From positions 186,001 to 250,000 of the forward strand of contig NZ_JAGQDF010000007.1 in NCBI RefSeq assembly GCF_018069875.1: a stretch of DNA of 64,000 nt. Direction: 5' to 3'. A program made the position numbers and the translations under genes. Origin of the DNA: Ideonella alba (GTDB lineage: Bacteria; Pseudomonadota; Gammaproteobacteria; Burkholderiales; Burkholderiaceae_C). The notes below the pieces were generated by a model. It saw nothing but the letters and a program-made list of their open reading frames with translations, was not told the origin of the DNA and ran no database searches. Within the stretch, counting starts at the first letter, position 1; each line of letters starts with the position of its first letter. Positions 60,127 to 64,000 of the stretch are shown here, in pieces.

Positions 60127-60819
60127 ATGAGCGACCCCGTGTTTCCCCCGCCCGAGCCGGCCACCCGGCCCGAGGCCCACGCCCCGGCCTTCCGCTGGGT
60201 GCCGATCCGCTCGCTGTCCGAGCGGCAGCGGCCGCGCGTGCTGACCCACCTGCTGGGCCTGGAGGGACACGACCGCTACCTGCGCTTCGGCTACGCCGCC
60301 AACGACGCCCAGATCGGCCGCTATGTCGACCTGCTGGATTTCCGCCGCGACGAGGTCTTCGGCGTCTTCAACCGCCGCCTCGAGTTGATCGCGATGGCCC
60401 ACCTGGCCTACCTGCCCGACGTGCCGGGCGAGCGGCCGATGGCGGAGTTCGGCGTCTCGGTCTCGCCCCAGGCCCGCGGCCGCGGCTTCGGCGCGCGCCT
60501 CTTTGACCACGCGGTGCTGCACGCCCGCAACCGCCACATCGACACCCTGATCATCCACGCGCTGAGCGAGAACACCGCCATGCTGCGCATCGCCCGCAAT
60601 GCCGGCGCCACGCTGGAGCGCGAGGGCGGCGAGGCCGAGGCGCGCCTGAAGCTGCCCTCCGAGACCGTGGGTTCGCACTTCGAGGAACTGATCGAGGAGC
60701 AGGCGGCCGAGCTGAACTACGGCCTGAAGCAGGGTGCTCGCACGGTGGATGCGCTGCTGGGCCTGATCCAGGACGTCAAGGACGGCATCGCCCGCGTGCG
60801 CCGCAGCACGATCGAGTAG
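60127..60819 (+). CDS. GNAT family N-acetyltransferase
   Basis: The protein has 230 residues. The acetyl-CoA-binding motif is in MAEFGVSVSPQARGRGFGARLFDHAVLHARNR (R/Q-x-x-G-x-G/A as ARGRGFGA), preceded by beta strands. After the GNAT domain (about 20-180) comes a helical tail (FEELIEEQAAELNYGLKQG). The substrate is unknown. It lies 30 nt before the kinase gene and is probably cotranscribed. Confidence 0.88.
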   Translation: MSDPVFPPPEPATRPEAHAPAFRWVPIRSLSERQRPRVLTHLLGLEGHDRYLRFGYAANDAQIGRYVDLLDFRRDEVFGVFNRRLELIAMAHLAYLPDVPGERPMAEFGVSVSPQARGRGFGARLFDHAVLHARNRHIDTLIIHALSENTAMLRIARNAGATLEREGGEAEARLKLPSETVGSHFEELIEEQAAELNYGLKQGARTVDALLGLIQDVKDGIARVRRSTIE

Positions 60820-60849
60820 CGCTGCGGACACGGGGCGTACCATGCCCCG

Positions 60850-61884
60850 ATGACCGACGCCCCCTATGCGACGCTCGATCCCGCAGGGATCCTGCAGGCC
60901 CTGTTCCTGGCCGGCCTGGAGCCCGACGGCCGGCTGCTGCAGCTCAATTCCTACGAAAACCGCGTCGTCCAGGCCCATCTGGACGACGGCCGCGTCGTGG
61001 TCGCCAAGTTCTACCGCCCCGGCCGCTGGAGCGATGCCCAGATCGCCGAGGAGCATGCCTTCTGTGCCGAACTGGCCGAGGCCGACCTGCCGGTGGTGGC
61101 GCCGCTGCCCTTGCAGCCGCGCGACGGCGTGGCCGACGAGCTGCGCCTGTCCGCCCTGACCCCCACGCTGGCCCACTGGCGCTGCCCCGAGGGCGGCGAG
61201 TTCCGCCTGGCCGTGACCGAGCGCCGCGTGGGCCGCGCCCCCGAGCTGGAACACCCCGACACCCTGGCCTGGCTGGGCCGGCTGATGGGCCGGCTGCACA
61301 CCGTGGGCCGGCGCGGGCACTTCGAGCACCGGCGCCGGCTGGATGTGCAGACCTTCGGCCACGCGCCGCGCCAGCGCCTGATCGACAGCGGCCTGGTCAG
61401 CCCCGAGACCGCCGGCCGCTGGATCCACAGCAGCGAGCGCGCGCTGGCCCTGGTGGACGCCGCCTTCGCGCGCCACGGCCCGCTGGCCACGCTGCGCCTG
61501 CATGGCGACTGCCACCCGGGCAACGTGCTGTGGCGCGACGAGGGCGCGTTCGCCGGCCCCAACTTCGTCGACTTCGACGACTGCTGCACCGGCCCGGCGA
61601 TCCAGGACCTGTGGATGCTGCTGCCCGGCGAGCGCGACGCGGTGCAGGCGGCCCAGTGGGCGCTGCTGGACGCCTACGCCGACTTCGCTGACTTCGACGA
61701 CCGCGAGCTGCGGCTGATCGAGCCGCTGCGCACGCTGCGCATGGTCCACCACAGCGCCTGGATCGCCGAGCGCTGGAACGACCCGGCCTTCCCGGCCGCC
61801 TTCCCCTGGTTCGCCTCGCCCAGCTACTGGGCCCAGCAGGCCACCGAGCTGGACGAGCAGATCGAGCGCATGCAGGGTGGCTGA
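60850..61884 (+). CDS. srkA: SrkA-like stress response Ser/Thr kinase
   Basis: The protein has 344 residues. It has an APH/YihE kinase fold: LNSYENRVVQAHLDDGRVVVAKFYRPGRWSDAQIAEEHAF (Lys for ATP), LRLHGDCHPGNVLW as catalytic loop and FVDFDDCCTGPAIQDLWML as the DFD metal site. SrkA counters stress-induced cell death in enterics by acting on the MazEF pathway. AACC-type promoter not seen; it seems to follow the GNAT gene in one unit. Confidence 0.93.
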   Translation: MTDAPYATLDPAGILQALFLAGLEPDGRLLQLNSYENRVVQAHLDDGRVVVAKFYRPGRWSDAQIAEEHAFCAELAEADLPVVAPLPLQPRDGVADELRLSALTPTLAHWRCPEGGEFRLAVTERRVGRAPELEHPDTLAWLGRLMGRLHTVGRRGHFEHRRRLDVQTFGHAPRQRLIDSGLVSPETAGRWIHSSERALALVDAAFARHGPLATLRLHGDCHPGNVLWRDEGAFAGPNFVDFDDCCTGPAIQDLWMLLPGERDAVQAAQWALLDAYADFADFDDRELRLIEPLRTLRMVHHSAWIAERWNDPAFPAAFPWFASPSYWAQQATELDEQIERMQGG

Positions 61885-61983
61885 GCAACTGGCACGGGCG
61901 GGCCCGCTTGTTTCGGTATATTGAACAGCGGCGCCCGTACTGCGCGGCGTCTGTCACACCACGATCACTCAGGGATCCAGAAC

Positions 61984-62382
61984 ATGCACAGCTGCACCCG
62001 ACTCTTCGCCACGGCGTTCTTCGCGCTGACGACCATCGCCGTCCAGGCACAAACCGACACCTGCCAAGCCCTGGCCGGCCGGACCCAGTGCCTGACCTTG
62101 AATTTCAGCAATGGCTGGAGCAGTGTCAGCTACACCGCCACCTTCGGTCCCAATGGCGCCTTCACGCTGGCCGATGGCTCGGACACGACCGGTGGCCGCT
62201 ATACCTGCTACGGCGCCGGCATGACCGATGTGCGGTTCCCATTGTTCGGCGTCGAGCCAATGAGCCTGTACGGCCTGGCTGGCAAGAATGGCAAGACGAT
62301 CAAGGGTTATGGCAAGCAGTTGGATCTGCTCTACATGGTCACCTTCAGCACTCAGCCGGGCGCCTGTCCGGCGAACCTGTGA
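61984..62382 (+). CDS. Small secreted protein of unknown function, four cysteines in the mature part
   Basis: The protein has 132 residues with a signal peptide (MHSCTRLFATAFFALTTIAVQA). The mature part of about 110 residues has four cysteines (CQALAGRTQC, YTCYGAG and GACPANL), enough for two disulfides, and alternating beta-like stretches (CLTLNFSNGWSSVSYTATFG). GC content is visibly lower than in its neighbours. I do not recognise a family. A start at 61921 is open but would precede the signal peptide with a non-hydrophobic stretch. Confidence 0.7.
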   Translation: MHSCTRLFATAFFALTTIAVQAQTDTCQALAGRTQCLTLNFSNGWSSVSYTATFGPNGAFTLADGSDTTGGRYTCYGAGMTDVRFPLFGVEPMSLYGLAGKNGKTIKGYGKQLDLLYMVTFSTQPGACPANL

Positions 62383-62393
62383 TCCTGGCCTGA

Positions 62394-62424
62394 GGCCCGG
62401 CACCCTGGACGCGGGCGCCGGGCC
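62394..62424. terminator. Hairpin between the secreted protein gene and htpG
   Basis: GGCCCGGC (62394-62401) pairs perfectly with GCCGGGCC (62417-62424) around a 15-nt loop. The two genes converge here, only 48 nt apart. There is no U run. Confidence 0.4.
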
Positions 62425-62430
62425 GCCCGG

Positions 62431-64000
62431 TCACGCCGCGGCCAGCAGCGCCGTCACGCGCTTCACATAGGCCGCAGGATCGTCCAGCTGGCCGCCATCG
62501 GCCAGCACCGCCTGGTCGAACAGGATCTGCGCCAGGTCGTCAAAGCGCGGATCGGTGGCCAGCTGCTTGACCAGCGCATGCTCGGGGTTGACCTCAAGGA
62601 TGGGCAGCGAGGCCGGCGCCGCCTGGCCCGCCTGCTTGAGCATGCGCGCCAGGTGGGCGCTCATGCCGCCCTCGTCGGCCACCACGCAGGCCGGTGAATC
62701 CACCAGGCGCGAGCTGACACGCACCTCCTTGGCCCGGTCCTTCAGCGCGGCCTGCAGGCGCTCCAGCGTGGGCTTGAAGGCTTCGGTGGCGGCCTCGACC
62801 TGCTTCTTTTCTTCCTCGTCCTGCAGTTCGCCCAGGTCCACCGCGCCCTTGGCCACGCTCTGGATCGGGTGGCCGTCGAACTCGTAGAGGTGGCTCAGCA
62901 GCCACTCGTCCACGCGGTCGGTCAGCAGCAGCACCTCGATGCCCTTCTTGCGGAAGACCTCCAGCTGCGGGCTGCTCTTGGCCGCGGCCAGGCTGTCGGC
63001 GGTGATCACGTAGATCGCCTTCTGGCCCTCCTTCATGCGGCCCACGTAGTCGGCAAACGACACGCCTTCATCGGCGTGGGTGGAGGCGAAGCGCAGCAGC
63101 TTGGCCAAGCGCTCCTGGTTGGCGAAGTCCTCGCCCACGCCCTCCTTCAGCACCGCGCCGAATTCCTTCCAGAAGTCGGCGTAGCGGGCCTTGTCGTCGG
63201 CGCTGTCGCTGTCGGCCAGCGACTCCAGCATGCCCAGCACGCGCTTGGTGCTGCCCTCGCGGATGGCCTTCACATCGCGGCTTTCCTGCAGCAGCTCGCG
63301 GCTGACGTTCAGCGGCAGGTCGGCCGAGTCGATCACGCCCTTGACGAAACGCAGGTAGGTGGGCATCAGCGCCTCGGCGTCGTCCATGATGAAGACGCGC
63401 TTGACGTAGAGCTTGACGCCGCCGCGCTTGTCGCGGTTCCACAGGTCGAACGGCGCCTTCTTCGGCACGTACAGCAGCTGGGTGTACTCGCTGCGGCCCT
63501 CCACGCGGTTGTGGGTGTAGGCCAGCGGCGCTTCGCTGTCGTAGCTGATCTGCTTGTAGAAGTCCTGGTACTCGGCGTCGGTGATGTCGCTCTTGGCGCG
63601 GGTCCACAGCGCAGCGGCCTTGTTGACCGTTTCCCAGTCGTCGCTGACCACCTGCTCGCCCTTCTCGGCGTCCCAGGTTTCCTTCTTCATCAGGATGGGC
63701 AGCGAGATGTGGTCGCTGTACTTGCCGATGATCGACTTGAGCTTCCAGACCGACAGGAACTCGGCGGCGTCCTCGTCGCGCAGGTGCAGGATCACGTCGG
63801 TGCCGCGCGCGGCGCGCTCGATGGTTTCCAGCTCGAACTCGCCGGTGCCCTCGCTGCTCCAGCGCACCGCCTGGTCGGCCGGGAGGCCCGCGCGGCGGCT
63901 TTCCACGGTGATGCGGTCGGCGACGATGAAGCCCGAGTAGAAGCCCACGCCGAACTGGCCGATCAGGTTGGCGTCCTTCTTCTGCTCGCCTTCGAGCTTG
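62431..64000 (-). CDS. htpG: Chaperone HtpG (Hsp90), 3' part, cut by the window edge
   Basis: The frame stays open to the window end. The visible part (about 523 residues) begins in the ATPase domain ([26 protein letters not shown], the ATP lid region) and runs through the middle domain ([43 protein letters not shown]) to the C-terminal dimerisation domain ending [12 protein letters not shown]. It remodels client proteins in the cytoplasm. Its promoter and N-terminal residues lie outside the window. Confidence 0.96.
   Translation of the reverse strand, partial: KLEGEQKKDANLIGQFGVGFYSGFIVADRITVESRRAGLPADQAVRWSSEGTGEFELETIERAARGTDVILHLRDEDAAEFLSVWKLKSIIGKYSDHISLPILMKKETWDAEKGEQVVSDDWETVNKAAALWTRAKSDITDAEYQDFYKQISYDSEAPLAYTHNRVEGRSEYTQLLYVPKKAPFDLWNRDKRGGVKLYVKRVFIMDDAEALMPTYLRFVKGVIDSADLPLNVSRELLQESRDVKAIREGSTKRVLGMLESLADSDSADDKARYADFWKEFGAVLKEGVGEDFANQERLAKLLRFASTHADEGVSFADYVGRMKEGQKAIYVITADSLAAAKSSPQLEVFRKKGIEVLLLTDRVDEWLLSHLYEFDGHPIQSVAKGAVDLGELQDEEEKKQVEAATEAFKPTLERLQAALKDRAKEVRVSSRLVDSPACVVADEGGMSAHLARMLKQAGQAAPASLPILEVNPEHALVKQLATDPRFDDLAQILFDQAVLADGGQLDDPAAYVKRVTALLAAA

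Overview
The window is very GC-rich, densely coding bacterial chromosome with about 63 protein genes, one tRNA and no rRNA. No insertion sequence, phage or integrase gene is seen. Gene content and order point to a betaproteobacterium of the order Burkholderiales, probably the Rubrivivax/Leptothrix/Ideonella/Roseateles group. Markers are prmC-grxD-ubiX, rplU-rpmA-obgE-proB, ispB next to tRNA-Pro and pilBCD-coaE-zapD-yacG, System II cytochrome c maturation (resB/ccsA) beside cytochrome c4 and engB, rplM-rpsI near erpA and a bactofilin, and Bug-type and Liv-type solute receptors. The genus assignment is inference from synteny.

Layout. 1-9.5 kb: housekeeping (prmC end, grxD, ubiX, a lytic transglycosylase, proS, rppH, proB, obgE, rpmA, rplU, ispB), with a structured tandem repeat between rppH and proB. 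9.5-15.4 kb: tRNA-Pro(CGG), then pilB-pilC-pilD-coaE-zapD-yacG. 15.4-17.7 kb: CIRCE-controlled groES-groEL with a clear terminator. 17.7-21.4 kb: a cytochrome P450 translationally overlapped with a PlpD-type patatin/beta-barrel phospholipase. 21.5-27.8 kb: alpha/beta hydrolase, engB, cytochrome c4, resB, ccsA. 27.8-32.7 kb: a membrane GGDEF-EAL protein and a secreted subtilase ending in eleven perfect-length hexapeptide repeats. 33-36 kb: msrPQ, an MgtC-family protein and a Crp/Fnr regulator. 36.3-45 kb: an operon-like block with an acyl-CoA synthetase, a complete Liv-type ABC transporter, a 100-residue unknown and a PaaK-like ligase, which looks like an import-and-CoA-activation module for a carboxylic acid.

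45-48.5 kb holds the most unusual locus: a secreted FecR-like/TPR protein followed by a membrane protein with a CHASE2-like periplasmic region, transmembrane helices and a cytoplasmic TIR domain that keeps the position of the NADase glutamate. 48.5-64 kb: cupin, Bug receptor, dtd with a CDF metal transporter, the PA2779/PA2778 pair, an FKBP isomerase, tyrS, an M23 peptidase, anmK, erpA, bactofilin, a DUF6776-like protein, rpsI-rplM, a GNAT acetyltransferase, an SrkA-like kinase, a small secreted unknown and the 3' part of htpG.

Several control elements can be read directly: CIRCE and a near-consensus promoter for groESL, strong intrinsic terminators after groEL, cytochrome c4, rpmA, erpA and rpsI, three stacked hairpins between the Liv binding protein and livF (one a perfect 28-bp palindrome), and a 20-bp terminator core shared by two unrelated transcripts.
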